A DNA stretch of 64,000 bases from Enhygromyxa salina (GTDB taxonomy: Bacteria > Myxococcota_A > Polyangia > Nannocystales > Nannocystaceae). The stretch covers positions 124,001-188,000 of the forward strand of contig NZ_JMCC02000001.1 of assembly GCF_000737335.2 (NCBI RefSeq), read 5' to 3'. The position numbers and the translations under genes were made by a program. Below are positions 25,475 to 35,478 of this stretch, one piece after another. Every line of letters starts with the position of its first letter. The first letter of the stretch is position 1. The notes under the pieces are model-generated. The model saw only the letters and a program-made list of their open reading frames with translations. It was not told the DNA's origin and made no database searches.

Positions 25475-28400
25475 GTGAGCTTCGCGCTCGATGGCTATCA
25501 GACGCCGCGACTGCTGCGCTCGTCACCGTCAACCAAGGTCTACGCGGCGATCCGCGAGCACGATCAGCGCCGCGTCGTCGCCAAGATCTACGAGCTCGCG
25601 GGCGACGAGGGCCTCGAGGCTCGGGTCGAGCATGAGTTTCGGCTGATCCATGATCTCGAAGTCGAGGGGGTCGTGCGGGCGCTGGCGCTCGAGCGCGCGG
25701 GCACGAAGATCGCGGTGGTGCTCGAGTGGTGCGAGGGCGTGAACCTCGAGCAGTTCTGCGCGGGGCGGCCGTTGGCGCTCGATGTATTCTTCGAGATCGC
25801 CCTGCAGCTCACGCGCTCGCTGGCCGCCGTGCATGCGCAGCGGGTGATCCACCGTGACATCAAGCCAACCAACATTCTGATCGACCCCGAGACGCGGGTG
25901 GTCTCGATCGCCGACTTCGGGATCTCGGTGCTGCTCGAGAGCGAGCGTCAGCGCATCAACGATCCAGCGGTGGTCGCTGGCACGCTGCCGTTTGTCTCGC
26001 CCGAGCAGACCGGTCGCACCCGCCGCGAGGTCGACTTTCGCAGCGACCTGTACTCGCTTGGCGTCACCTTCTACGAGATGTTGACGGCGCGCCGCCCGTT
26101 CGAGGCCCGCTCGCCGCTCGAGCTGATCCACGCCCACCTCGCCCGCCGCCCCGAGGCGCCGCACTGGGTCCGCGCCGAGATCCCGGCGCCGCTGTCGGCG
26201 ATCGTGATGAAGCTGCTCGAGAAGGCGCCGGAGCGGCGCTACCAGTCGGCGCAGGGTCTGCGCGCCGATCTCGTCCGGCTCGACACGGCGCTGCGCGAGG
26301 GTCGTGGGCTCGAGCACTTCGAGCTGGGGCTCGACGACGTGCCGATGACCTTGCAGCTGCCGCACCGGCTCTACGGTCGCAGCGTCGAGGTCGAGCTGCT
26401 GATTCGAGAATACCGGCGGATCGCGACGGGCGAGCCACGCTTCGTGCTGATCAGCGGGCCGGCTGGGATCGGCAAGTCCGCCCTGATCGCCCAGCTCACC
26501 GAGCCGGTCATGGGGCGCCAAGGGTTCTTGGCCCGGGGAAAATTCGATCGTGAACAGAGCGACAAGCCCTACGCCGGCTTTGTGGTCGCGCTGACCGATC
26601 TGGTCGAGCAGCTGCTGACCGAGACCGACGAGCAGCTGCAGCACTGGCGGCAAGAGATCCTGAGCGCGCTGGACTCGCTGGCGCCGGCGATGTGTGAGCT
26701 GGTCCCCAAGCTGCGCATGGTCGTGGGTCCAACCCCGACGATGGTCGATGTTGGCCCGGCCGAAGCGCACAACCGGACGGCGCTGGCGTGCGCGCGGTTG
26801 ATCTCGGTGTTCGCTCGCGCGGAGCACCCGCTCGCGCTCGCGCTCGACGACGTTCACTGGGCCGATCGTGCCAGCTGCGAGCTGCTCGCGGCGCTGCTCG
26901 CCGAGCCCCGCGGCGCGCTGTTGGTGTTGGCGACGATCCGGTTCGACGAGCTGACGGGCGGCCACCCGCTGCGCGAAGTCATCGACACCTGCGAGGCCGA
27001 GCGCGACCAGATCTTGTGGCTCGACCTTGGCCCGCTCGGGCGCCGGGAGATCGCGGCCATGGTCGGCGACTCGCTGGCCCGCAGCCCCGACGACGTCGCC
27101 TCGCTCGCGGCCTTGATCGGGCGCAAGGCCAATCAAAACCCGTTCTTCATTCGCCAGTTTCTCGCGCACCTCGTCGACCTGAATTTGTTGCGGGCCACCG
27201 CCGAAGGCTGGGCTTGGGATGAGCAGGCGATCGAGCTCGCCGGGATCCCCGACGATCTGCTCGAGATGATGACCGAGAAGCTCGGGCGCCTCGACGAGGG
27301 GCCGCGCGAGCTGTTGACGGTGGCGGCGGTGATCGGCACCCGCTTTGATGTTGCGACCCTCGAGTTCACGGCGGGCACCAAGCACCTTGGCCGCGGGCTG
27401 GTGCGCCTGGTTGAAGAGGGCCTGCTCACGGCGGTCGGCGCAAGCCGCTACGCGTTCACCCACGACCGGATCCGCGAGGTCGCCTACACCATGGTCTCGC
27501 TCGAGCGTCGCTGCACGCTGCACCGCGAGATCGGTCAGTTTCGGCTCGATCGGGTCGGCCTCAACGATCTGGCTGACGCGGTGTTCGATCTCGTCGACCA
27601 CCTGGATCTCGGCTGCGGCTTGATCCCGCTGTCCGACGAAGATCCGGCCGCGGCCTCGGCTCGGGCCGAGCGGTCGCTCGCCGCGATGGACGAGTTTGCC
27701 CGCGACAACCTGGCCGAGCTCAACGCGCTCGCGGGCTACAAGGCGCTCAACGGCGGCGCGGCCTCGACCGCGGCGAGCTACCTCGACGCTGGCGTCAAAT
27801 TGCTCGAGCGCGCGGGGGTGTTCCCGGAGCCGGGCGATCCAGGGCACACGCTGCGGCTGGCGCTCGAGCTCGGGCTCGCGCAGGCGCTGGCGTTGTGTGG
27901 CCAGCGCGAGCGATCGGAGCGACGCTTCGAGGCCCTGCTGCGGCGCCGGGTCGAGCCGTCGGACTACGGGCGGATCGTGTCCAAGCGGATCGAGGTTCAC
28001 GTCTTGGCCAGCGATCGCCGGACGGCGCTGGCGGCCGGGCTCGCGGGTCTGCGCGCGCTCGGCTACGAGTTCGAGACCTCGCGGGGCAAGCTCGAGGCCG
28101 GGGCTGGATTGCTGCGGCAGCTGCCGAATTTGCGGCCCAAGCAGCTGCGCGAGCTGATCAACCGGCCGCGGGCCGACGCACCCAAGGCCAAAGCTGCGAT
28201 GAGCATCCTGATGATGCTTGGAACCGTCGCCCACGTGGTCGACCGCAAGATCCACGTGGTGTTGGTTGCGACCCACGTGCAGCTGTTGCTGACCCATGGT
28301 CGCCACACGTCGGGGCCGCTGGCGCTGACCCAGCTCGGCTTGCTGGTCTCGGTCGCGCAGCGAGATCTAGCCCTCGAGATCCTGGCGATCGCGCAGGAGC

Positions 28401-31156
28401 TCGCCGAGCTCGAGGGCCCGGCCGCGATGCGGCATCGGATGGACATGCTCCGGTCGCTGGTCGTGAGCTGGCGGTCCGCGTACCCCGACGTGCTGCCGCC
28501 GATGCGCGACGCGGGGGCGCGTGCGTTCGAGGCCGGCGATCTCGAGTTTGCTGGGTACGCGACCTCGATGCAGCCTTCGTTGAGCTTCGCTAGCGGGCTG
28601 CATCTGCGCGCGCTCGAGCGCGCGACCGAGGTCGCGGTCCACCGCCTGCAGCAGTGGAACGCCCGGGCACTGGTGCCGCCGCCGATGGCATACCTCGACT
28701 TTGCGCGCTTGATGCTCTCGGGTGACGAAGAGCTGCTGGCGTTGCCCGATCCGCTTGGGCTCGAGTCGATCTCGAGGACCCCCGAGTTTGCGCGCGGGCG
28801 GCTGTCGGTCGTCAAGCTGCAAGCGCAATTGTTCTTCTTGTTTGGGCGCCACCGCGAAGCCATGGCCTCGCTCGACGCCCATGAGCGCGAGCTCGACAGC
28901 GACAGCTTGGCCGCGTGGGAGGTGGGCTCGTACCTCCAAGTTCGTGGGCTGTTGGCGGCGGTCTTGTATCCCCGGGCAGGTCGGGTCGAGCGCGTGCGCT
29001 TGATGTGGATCCTCGAGCGCTGTCACCGTCGGCTGCGGCGCTACGTGGTCGAGGGAACCGTGGGCTTCGAGGCCGACGCGCTGCTGCTCGAGGCCGAGCT
29101 CGTGGCGATCCGCGGGCCGATCATGCGGGCGTTCGAGCTGTTTCGGCGGGCGCGACACAAGGCCGCGTCACAGCGCGCGCTGATGACCGAAGCGATCGCG
29201 CTCGAGCGGATGGCCGCGCACGCGCGCGCGCGCGGGCTCGAGGAGCTCGCGCTTGGACCGCTACGTGACGCTCGCGCGCGCTATCACTATTGGGGCGCGT
29301 TCACGAAGGTCGCGGCGCTCGAGCGACGCTGGCCGGCGTTGACGCGCGACGACGCCAGCGGCGAGCGCGGCTACGAGGTCGGCGAGCGAACGGGCGAGGG
29401 GAGCGGAACCTGGAAGGGGCGTGGCTCGAGCGGGCGGACCGGGTCGAGGCTCGGCGACTCGACCGGGACGCTCCGCCAGACTGGCAGCGGGAGCGGCTCA
29501 ACGTCCGCGCACGCCCTCGACATGGCCACGATCCTGAAGACCGCGGCGGCGATCTCTGCGGAGATTCGGCTCGACGAGGTCATTGGCCGGGTCATGGCGC
29601 TCGCGCTGGAGAACGCTGGCGCGGATCGGGGCGCTCTGTTGTTGCGGGTTGAAGGGCGCACGGCGCTGGTCGCCCTGTGCTCGGCCGAGCAGCCGCTCGA
29701 GAGCTTCTTGCGTGATCCCGTGCCGCTCACAGAGGTGGGCAGCCGCGCGCCGCTGTCGCTGCTGCACTTCGTCGAGCGCACCCGTGAGCCCGCGATCTTC
29801 GACGACATCGCCACGGATCTGCGCTTTGCCAGCGATCCCTACGTGGACCACCAGCGCGTGCGATCGGTCTTGTGTCTGCCGATCCTCAAGCAGGGGGAGT
29901 ACGTCGGGCTGCTGTACCTCGAGAACAAGCTCAGCCCCAGGAGCTTCACGCAGGATCGCCTGCAGGTGCTCGAGCTGTTGGTGACCCAGGCCGCGAGCGC
30001 GCTGGAGAACGCGCGGCTGTACGAGCAGCTGCGGGCGAGCGAGGTCCGCTGGCGCTCGCTGGTCGAGGGCCTGCCCGACGTGGTGATGCTCGTGGACCGA
30101 GCGGGACGCGTCGAATTTCTCAACCACACGGATCACGTCGAGCGCGTCGCCAAGCAGGGCGTCGGCGAGTCCGACCGCCGCGCGAATCGGCTCGCGGGTG
30201 AGTTCATCGATCCGGCCTACCTGCCGCAGCTGCGCACGGCGATGGCCGAGGTCATCCGCGACGCCGAGCACCGCGAGCTCGAGCTGCGCGCGCACTTTCT
30301 CAGCGGCGAGTCGCGCTGGTACACCGCCCGGCTCGCGCCGATCGTCGTCGACGGCCGGGTGGATCGAGTCATCGCGGTTGGGACCGACATCAGCGCGCGG
30401 CGTGAGGCGGAGGCGAGCCACGCCAAGCTCGAGGCCGTGCTGCGCCAGCAACAAAGGCTCGAGTCGATCGGGACCCTGGCCAGCGGCGTCGCCCACGAGA
30501 TCAACAACCCCGTGCAGGGGATCATGAACTACGCCGAGCTCATCGCCAGCGCGGAGGATGTCAGCGACATGACCCGCGAGTTCGCCGAAGAGATCGGTCA
30601 TGAGTCGCAGCGCGTTGCGACGATCGTTCGGAACTTGCTGGCGTTCTCACGCCAAGAGGGCGATCGGGCCGCGACCCCGGCCAAGCTCGCGGATGTCGTT
30701 GAAGGCACGCTGTCGCTGATCCGCACAGTGTTGCGCAAGGATCAGATCGCGCTGCACATCGAGATCCCCGACACGCTGCCAACCGTGGACTGCCGGGTCC
30801 AGCAGATCCAGCAGGTGATCATGAACTTGGTCACCAACGCGCGCGACGCCGTCAGCGGACGCTGGCCGGACTACCACGAGAAGCGGCGCATCGAGATCTT
30901 GGGATCGGCCTTCCAGCGCGACGGACAGGGGTGGGTGCGGTTGACGGTCACCGACACGGGGGGCGGCGTACCCGAGGATGTCGTGGCGCGGATCTTTGAT
31001 CCGTTCTTCACGACGAAGGGGCGCGATCAAGGGACGGGGCTGGGGCTGGCGGTTAGCCATGGGATCGTCGCGGAGCACGGGGGGGAGCTGCGGCTCGAGA
31101 ATGAGCCCGGGGTCTCGGCGAGCTTCCACCTAGAACTCCCCACAAAGACTATTTAG
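25475..31156 (+). CDS. Giant hybrid Ser/Thr kinase - AAA ATPase - GAF - PAS - histidine kinase
   Basis: 1893 residues from GTG 25475, with CGGAGG-like SD upstream. Order: Ser/Thr kinase (about 10-270; HRDIKPTNILID at 126, DFG in 'SIADFGISV'); AAA_16-type ATPase (GPAGIGKSALI near 328, 'ALDDVHWAD'); long helical/TPR-like middle (about 720-1290); Ser/Gly/Arg-rich linker; GAF (about 1350-1510); PAS (about 1525-1640); histidine kinase with phospho-acceptor His in GVAHEINNP (about 1674) and ATPase boxes 'NLVTNARDAV', 'DTGGGVPEDV' and 'GTGLGLAVSHG'. Cytosolic. No receiver domain or response regulator adjacent. This architecture is typical of myxobacterial and cyanobacterial signal integrators. Confidence 0.92.
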   Translation: MSFALDGYQTPRLLRSSPSTKVYAAIREHDQRRVVAKIYELAGDEGLEARVEHEFRLIHDLEVEGVVRALALERAGTKIAVVLEWCEGVNLEQFCAGRPLALDVFFEIALQLTRSLAAVHAQRVIHRDIKPTNILIDPETRVVSIADFGISVLLESERQRINDPAVVAGTLPFVSPEQTGRTRREVDFRSDLYSLGVTFYEMLTARRPFEARSPLELIHAHLARRPEAPHWVRAEIPAPLSAIVMKLLEKAPERRYQSAQGLRADLVRLDTALREGRGLEHFELGLDDVPMTLQLPHRLYGRSVEVELLIREYRRIATGEPRFVLISGPAGIGKSALIAQLTEPVMGRQGFLARGKFDREQSDKPYAGFVVALTDLVEQLLTETDEQLQHWRQEILSALDSLAPAMCELVPKLRMVVGPTPTMVDVGPAEAHNRTALACARLISVFARAEHPLALALDDVHWADRASCELLAALLAEPRGALLVLATIRFDELTGGHPLREVIDTCEAERDQILWLDLGPLGRREIAAMVGDSLARSPDDVASLAALIGRKANQNPFFIRQFLAHLVDLNLLRATAEGWAWDEQAIELAGIPDDLLEMMTEKLGRLDEGPRELLTVAAVIGTRFDVATLEFTAGTKHLGRGLVRLVEEGLLTAVGASRYAFTHDRIREVAYTMVSLERRCTLHREIGQFRLDRVGLNDLADAVFDLVDHLDLGCGLIPLSDEDPAAASARAERSLAAMDEFARDNLAELNALAGYKALNGGAASTAASYLDAGVKLLERAGVFPEPGDPGHTLRLALELGLAQALALCGQRERSERRFEALLRRRVEPSDYGRIVSKRIEVHVLASDRRTALAAGLAGLRALGYEFETSRGKLEAGAGLLRQLPNLRPKQLRELINRPRADAPKAKAAMSILMMLGTVAHVVDRKIHVVLVATHVQLLLTHGRHTSGPLALTQLGLLVSVAQRDLALEILAIAQELAELEGPAAMRHRMDMLRSLVVSWRSAYPDVLPPMRDAGARAFEAGDLEFAGYATSMQPSLSFASGLHLRALERATEVAVHRLQQWNARALVPPPMAYLDFARLMLSGDEELLALPDPLGLESISRTPEFARGRLSVVKLQAQLFFLFGRHREAMASLDAHERELDSDSLAAWEVGSYLQVRGLLAAVLYPRAGRVERVRLMWILERCHRRLRRYVVEGTVGFEADALLLEAELVAIRGPIMRAFELFRRARHKAASQRALMTEAIALERMAAHARARGLEELALGPLRDARARYHYWGAFTKVAALERRWPALTRDDASGERGYEVGERTGEGSGTWKGRGSSGRTGSRLGDSTGTLRQTGSGSGSTSAHALDMATILKTAAAISAEIRLDEVIGRVMALALENAGADRGALLLRVEGRTALVALCSAEQPLESFLRDPVPLTEVGSRAPLSLLHFVERTREPAIFDDIATDLRFASDPYVDHQRVRSVLCLPILKQGEYVGLLYLENKLSPRSFTQDRLQVLELLVTQAASALENARLYEQLRASEVRWRSLVEGLPDVVMLVDRAGRVEFLNHTDHVERVAKQGVGESDRRANRLAGEFIDPAYLPQLRTAMAEVIRDAEHRELELRAHFLSGESRWYTARLAPIVVDGRVDRVIAVGTDISARREAEASHAKLEAVLRQQQRLESIGTLASGVAHEINNPVQGIMNYAELIASAEDVSDMTREFAEEIGHESQRVATIVRNLLAFSRQEGDRAATPAKLADVVEGTLSLIRTVLRKDQIALHIEIPDTLPTVDCRVQQIQQVIMNLVTNARDAVSGRWPDYHEKRRIEILGSAFQRDGQGWVRLTVTDTGGGVPEDVVARIFDPFFTTKGRDQGTGLGLAVSHGIVAEHGGELRLENEPGVSASFHLELPTKTI

Positions 31157-31227
31157 CCCAAAGCCTGCCCGACTCGGTCCGTACTCGGCTTCGCCTCCGT
31201 GCGGATCGACACCCTCGCTTCGCTCGG

Positions 31228-31410
31228 GCCCAAGGTCGGGTTTGGCTTTGGGAACGCTTCGCTCTCTTTTGCTAATTTGGGTTTTGCCTGCGGGGGGCAG
31301 TGGGAGTAGGAGGAGCAGGCCCAAGGTCGGGTTTGGCTTTGGGAACGCTTCGCTCTCTTTTGCTAATTTGGGTTTTGCCTGCGGGGGGGCAGCGGCAGTA
31401 GGAGGAGCAG
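31228..31410. repeat. 91-bp tandem duplication
   Basis: 31228-31318 and 31319-31409 are almost identical (shared core AAGGTCGGGTTTGGCTTTGG). The second copy contains the last codons of the MYXO-CTERM-like lipoprotein gene; the first lies beyond its stop. 91 is not a multiple of three. Confidence 0.85.
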
Positions 31411-32607
31411 AGGGAGGGCTAGGAAGATGAGGAGAGGGGTGGGGGATATTGGGGTGGTGGTGCAGGTGCAGGGGGAAGAGGGGGCTGGTTGAGGGGGGGC
31501 GAAGGAGCAGTCTTCGTTTGGGACGAAGGGGCGGGTCGGGGTGCGGGGGGTTGCGTGCCACTCGACGACGACGGTGTCTTCGAGCTCGCCCAGTTGGGCG
31601 CGGACGATCGCTTGGCGGTGTTGAGGGTGGTCGGGCGGGGGCTGACAGCGGGTGTCGACGCTGGCGTACTCGCGGGTCCTGGCGTGGTTGCGCAGCGAGC
31701 CGGGGGTGATCGCCAGCGCGCCCTCGGTGACGCTCCACTCGATGGGGGCGGCGTGGAGGCGGTGGCCGGCGGCGTCGCGGACGTCGGCGAACAGGTGGGT
31801 GTCGACGTGGAGCAGGTCGAGGCTCGCGGCGTCGTGGATCGTTGCGGCGATCAGCGGGGGCGAGTTCAGGGTGTCACCGCTTGGCAGGGTTGCGCGAATG
31901 TGGCCGCTCGCCCCTGGCGCGAGGCGGACGGCGAGCTCGCCGGGGGCGAGGTGCTCGGACGCGAGGGTGGCGATGCCAGCGCCGATCCCCCGGAGCTTCA
32001 CCTCGGGCGCGGTCCAGTAGACGGTGCCCTTGGCGTTGCTCATGCGCATCAGGGGTACGTCGATCTGGTTGGCGAAGACCCGGCGTGCGGTGTCGTCGGG
32101 CTCGAGCAGATCAGCGGCTTCGCCTCCCGGTGGCAGGCCTTCGACCTGCAGGCCAAACCCGGCGTCCTGTGCCAGCGCCAGCGCGCGCAGCTGCCACTCG
32201 TCGAAGCCAAGCTGCATGTGCGCGGTGCTGTCGACAATCGCGAAGCTCAGCCGCTCTGCACGCTCGCCGCACGCGCTTGGCGTCAGGGCCCAGATGAACT
32301 TGGATTTGACCTCGCCGATGCCTTCGAAGCGCAGACAGCCGTCCGCGTCGAGCCAGCCGGGGCCTGTCACGGTCTCGCTGAAACAGCCACGGAACTGGGC
32401 GCGATCTTCGATCCACTCGCTCTCCGCCATCACGATCTGGGGGCAGATCCGCGAGCCAAACAGGATCTGATCGCCGCTGTGAAGCTCGATCAGCGGGTCG
32501 ACCAAGGGGTCGAGGTCAAACTTCAGATAGCCAAATTCACCCTCGTGGTGACAGGCGAGCGACGCGAGCAGCGACGACAGCAGCACGGTTTGCACACGCG
32601 TACGCAC
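31363..32607 (-). CDS. Lipoprotein with MYXO-CTERM-like C-terminus
   Basis: 414 residues, GTG start. N-terminus MRTRVQTVLLSSLLASLAC is a lipoprotein signal (Cys 19). The body has Ig/beta-sandwich-like strands with no recognised family. The C-terminus reads Pro-rich linker, SPCTCTTTP, about 17 hydrophobic residues, then RRQNPN: the Cys motif, membrane helix and basic tail match the MYXO-CTERM sorting signal. A lipobox plus this tail in one protein is unusual. The 3' end lies in a tandem duplication. Probably exported and surface-anchored; function unknown. Confidence 0.7.
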   Translation of the reverse strand: MRTRVQTVLLSSLLASLACHHEGEFGYLKFDLDPLVDPLIELHSGDQILFGSRICPQIVMAESEWIEDRAQFRGCFSETVTGPGWLDADGCLRFEGIGEVKSKFIWALTPSACGERAERLSFAIVDSTAHMQLGFDEWQLRALALAQDAGFGLQVEGLPPGGEAADLLEPDDTARRVFANQIDVPLMRMSNAKGTVYWTAPEVKLRGIGAGIATLASEHLAPGELAVRLAPGASGHIRATLPSGDTLNSPPLIAATIHDAASLDLLHVDTHLFADVRDAAGHRLHAAPIEWSVTEGALAITPGSLRNHARTREYASVDTRCQPPPDHPQHRQAIVRAQLGELEDTVVVEWHATPRTPTRPFVPNEDCSFAPPQPAPSSPCTCTTTPISPTPLLIFLALPLLLLLPLPPRRQNPN

Positions 32608-32673
32608 AAACTCACGCTAGCTGTGTTCGCGAGGTGGGCTCGCGCCGAGCTTGCGCGATGGTTGCGGGAGTGT

Positions 32674-32728
32674 CTTCAGCTTGGGCGAGGGCTTCTCGGC
32701 CGGTTGCGGACGCCCTGGGCAGCGAACT
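32674..32728 (-). repeat. Single diverged copy of the 74-bp repeat family
   Basis: The minus strand reads GTCCGCAACCGGCCGAGAAG followed by CCCTCGCCCAAGCTGAA, close to the core of the 22648 units. It sits in the gap upstream of mnmG. Confidence 0.65.
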
Positions 32729-32774
32729 CATTGTTCGCTAGATTCCGCCAGGGCGCGCGGCACAGCACACTGCA

Positions 32775-34583
32775 ATGCAACTCTCTTCCGCATCCAGGCG
32801 AGTCATCGTTGTCGGCGCGGGCCATGCTGGGCTCGAGGCCGCGTTCGCTGCAGCGCGCGTTGGGGTGCCGGTCACGGTTGTCACGGGCACCCGCGCGACG
32901 ATCGGGCAGACGCCCTGCAACCCCAGCGTGGGGGGTGTCGCCAAGGGCCACCTCGTTCATGAGATCCATGCGCTCGGTGGGTTCATGGGTCGGGCCGCAG
33001 ATGCCTGCGCCATCCATGGGCGGGTGCTCAACCTCAGCAAGGGTCCAGCCGTCCACGCGACCCGGCTTCAGGTCGACAAGCTTCGCTACGGTCAATACGC
33101 GCAAGCCAGCCTGCTCGGGCACCCGGGCATCACCACGATCGAGGGTCTGGTCGAGGCGGTGTGCATCGATGACGGCGGCCGCGTGCGAGCGGTGCGGCTG
33201 GCGGACGGCAGCGAGCTCGAGGCGGCGGCGGTGGTGATCACCACGGGCACCTTTCTTGGCGGGGTGCTGCACACGGGCGCGAGTCAGACCCCCGGCGGTC
33301 GCGTGGGTGAAGCGCCAGCCACCGCGCTCTCGCAGCAGCTGCGCAGCCTGGGGTTTCGCTTGGTCCGGCTCAAGACCGGCACGCCGCCCCGGCTCGCGCC
33401 GCAGGGCATCGATTGGGCTGCGCTCGAGCCCCAGGGCAGCGACGATCCCTTCCCGCGCTTTTGTGCAGCAGACGAGCCCGACGCGCCCGCGCGGCTGCCC
33501 GAGGTTCACTGCCACATCACGTACACGAACGAGGCGGTGCACGAGCTGATCCGGGCCCACCTGCACGAGTCGCCCATGTACTCGGGGCAGATCGAGGGCA
33601 TCGGACCGCGCTACTGCCCCTCGCTCGAGGACAAGGTCGTGCGCTTCGCCGACAAGTCGCGCCACCAGATCTTTCTCGAGCCCGAGGGGCTCGACGCCGA
33701 CGCGCTGATCTACCCCAACGGGATCTCGACCAGCTTGCCGGCCGCGGTGCAGGCCGCGTTCGTGCGCGCGATCCCGGGGCTCGAGCACGCGCGGGTGGTT
33801 CGGCCCGGCTACGCGGTCGAGTACGACGCCGTCGACGCCCGCGCGCTCACCCATGAGCTGGCCAGCAAAGATCACCAGGGCGTGTACTTTGCCGGGCAGA
33901 TCAACGGGACCTCGGGCTACGAAGAGGCCGGCATTCAGGGTCTGCTAGCGGGTGCCAACGCGGCGCTGTGGCTGCGCGAGCGAGCGCCGCTGCGCATCGC
34001 TCGGGACCAGGGCTACGCCGGCGTGCTCGTGGATGATCTGGTCACCCAAGGTTGCGACGAGCCGTACCGCATGTTCACGTCGCGGGCCGAGTACCGCTTG
34101 TTGCTGCGCGAGGACAACGCCGACGCGCGGCTCAGCGACCTGGCCCACGCGCATGGGTTGCTCGAAGATCATCGCCACGAGCAAGTCATGCGCCGGCTCG
34201 AGCAGGTCGAGCAGGCGCTGGCTGAGCTCGCTAAGCCCGGGGCCAAGTCCGGGACCCAGGCCAGCGGATCGCAGCTCCCCGCGTGGATCGTCGCCAAGGC
34301 CCGCGCGCGCCAGACCTACGCCGGATATCTAGATCGCCAGCGCCGCGAGGTCGCGCGCCTGCGTGGTGAGGGGGGCAACATTCAGCTGCCGCTCGACATC
34401 GACTACTTCGCGCTCGACGGGCTCACCCGCGAGGCGGCCGAGCGCCTGGCCCAGGTCCGACCCACCGACACCCATCAAGCCGCCCGGATCCCCGGCATCA
34501 CACCCGCGGCGCTGTCATGCGTCTGGGCCCACGCCCGCATCCTGAATCGCCGCGCCTCGGCCCGCGGCGCTGCACAGCAGTAG
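32775..34583 (+). CDS. mnmG: tRNA U34 carboxymethylaminomethyl-modifying enzyme MnmG
   Basis: 602 residues. N-terminal FAD fold VVGAGHAGLEAA; the family signature region is TPCNPSVGGVAKGHLVHEI (usually SCNPaiGGigKG); 'GLRLVRLKTGTPPRL'-type segment and 'AGQINGTSGYEEAG' and 'FTSRAEYRLLLREDNAD' are all present. With MnmE it installs the cmnm5 group on wobble uridine of several tRNAs, using FAD, NADH and methylene-THF. Length (about 600) fits. Somewhat divergent from typical MnmG, for example Thr-Pro before the key Cys. mnmE is not adjacent. Confidence 0.93.
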   Translation: MQLSSASRRVIVVGAGHAGLEAAFAAARVGVPVTVVTGTRATIGQTPCNPSVGGVAKGHLVHEIHALGGFMGRAADACAIHGRVLNLSKGPAVHATRLQVDKLRYGQYAQASLLGHPGITTIEGLVEAVCIDDGGRVRAVRLADGSELEAAAVVITTGTFLGGVLHTGASQTPGGRVGEAPATALSQQLRSLGFRLVRLKTGTPPRLAPQGIDWAALEPQGSDDPFPRFCAADEPDAPARLPEVHCHITYTNEAVHELIRAHLHESPMYSGQIEGIGPRYCPSLEDKVVRFADKSRHQIFLEPEGLDADALIYPNGISTSLPAAVQAAFVRAIPGLEHARVVRPGYAVEYDAVDARALTHELASKDHQGVYFAGQINGTSGYEEAGIQGLLAGANAALWLRERAPLRIARDQGYAGVLVDDLVTQGCDEPYRMFTSRAEYRLLLREDNADARLSDLAHAHGLLEDHRHEQVMRRLEQVEQALAELAKPGAKSGTQASGSQLPAWIVAKARARQTYAGYLDRQRREVARLRGEGGNIQLPLDIDYFALDGLTREAAERLAQVRPTDTHQAARIPGITPAALSCVWAHARILNRRASARGAAQQ

Positions 34584-34620
34584 CGCTACCGTATTGAATG
34601 GAGCCGGCCGGGGGTAAAGG

Positions 34621-34983
34621 TTACGACCTGGAACGCTTGATCAGATCCGCCAGCAGCATCTCGTCGAGGTCCGACAGCTCGGTGAAGCGGATCGCAATTC
34701 CGCGCTGACGCCCGCCATCCGCGAGGCCCGAGCGGACGACCTCGGCGTCGAGCATGAGCGGGTTGCGATCGCTCCCGCGGTTGAACGAGACCGTGACGGG
34801 TGCACCGATCGGCAGCGGACGATTGGTGCGGACAAATGCCCCATGCGTCGAGAGGTCGATCGTGCGCGACATCAGCATGTAGTGGTGCTCAGGCGCGTGC
34901 AGCTTGATCTCGATGGCTACCGAGATTCGCGGACGCGTTCGACGATCGGCTCCCGTTGATTGCTCGGTCACGGCGGCTTCCAC
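34621..34983 (-). CDS. PilZ-domain protein
   Basis: 120 residues, GTG start (34983, or 34971). The R-x-x-x-R stretch (RRTRPRIS) and DLSTHGAFV match the two c-di-GMP-binding motifs of PilZ (RxxxR and D/NxSxxG). Single domain, cytosolic. Typical role: c-di-GMP-responsive adaptor, in myxobacteria often for motility or polysaccharide export. Convergent with mnmG, 37 bp apart. Confidence 0.9.
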   Translation of the reverse strand: MEAAVTEQSTGADRRTRPRISVAIEIKLHAPEHHYMLMSRTIDLSTHGAFVRTNRPLPIGAPVTVSFNRGSDRNPLMLDAEVVRSGLADGGRQRGIAIRFTELSDLDEMLLADLIKRSRS

Positions 34984-35478
34984 GGTAGAGCTATAACACT
35001 TTCGGTCTGCCAGGAAAAACGGTTAGATGGATGAATCCGGCACTTTTGGGTCGGATGGACAGGGTGTCGCACACCCCATGAGTAGATTCCTGGCTCGCGT
35101 ATTATGCGCTAAATCTGGGTCGTTTCGAGCGGCAATCCCGGTGGATATTCGTGAGTGTGAGCTAAACACCCGACGTCCGCGGATATAGCGCCGCTCGGCC
35201 TCGGGATTCGCGCAGGCTCGGTGGAGGGCACCGCGGCCCATTCAAGGAGCAAAGCGAGCGAATTCGGCACGCCAAGGGCGATCCGTCCCGCGCTTGACCA
35301 AAGTTGCCGTCTGAGCACAATGCACCGCCTTGGCCGGGAAGATCCACGACCAGAACGCGCAGCGTACGCGCCACGTGCGCGGAGCGACGCGTCCCCTTGG
35401 TGTCGCCAACCCGCGCGTCGCGGTGCGATCTCTAGAGACACCTCATGAACGAGAGTGTCCGCCGCGTGGGGGGTCGAG
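34984..35478. other. Long intergenic region
   Basis: About 495 bp between the PilZ gene (minus) and mpl (plus). The first half is lower in GC than the surroundings and must carry both promoters. Small open frames on the minus strand (35023-35241, 35109-35441) have Arg/Ser/Pro-rich products and no start signals; I reject them. No RNA structure recognised. Confidence 0.4.

Noticed and set aside
25529..28306. Minus-strand open frame of about 925 codons
   Set aside because: Shadow of the hybrid kinase gene.
35023..35441. Small minus-strand frames between the PilZ gene and mpl
   Set aside because: No start signals, atypical composition and no recognisable motif.
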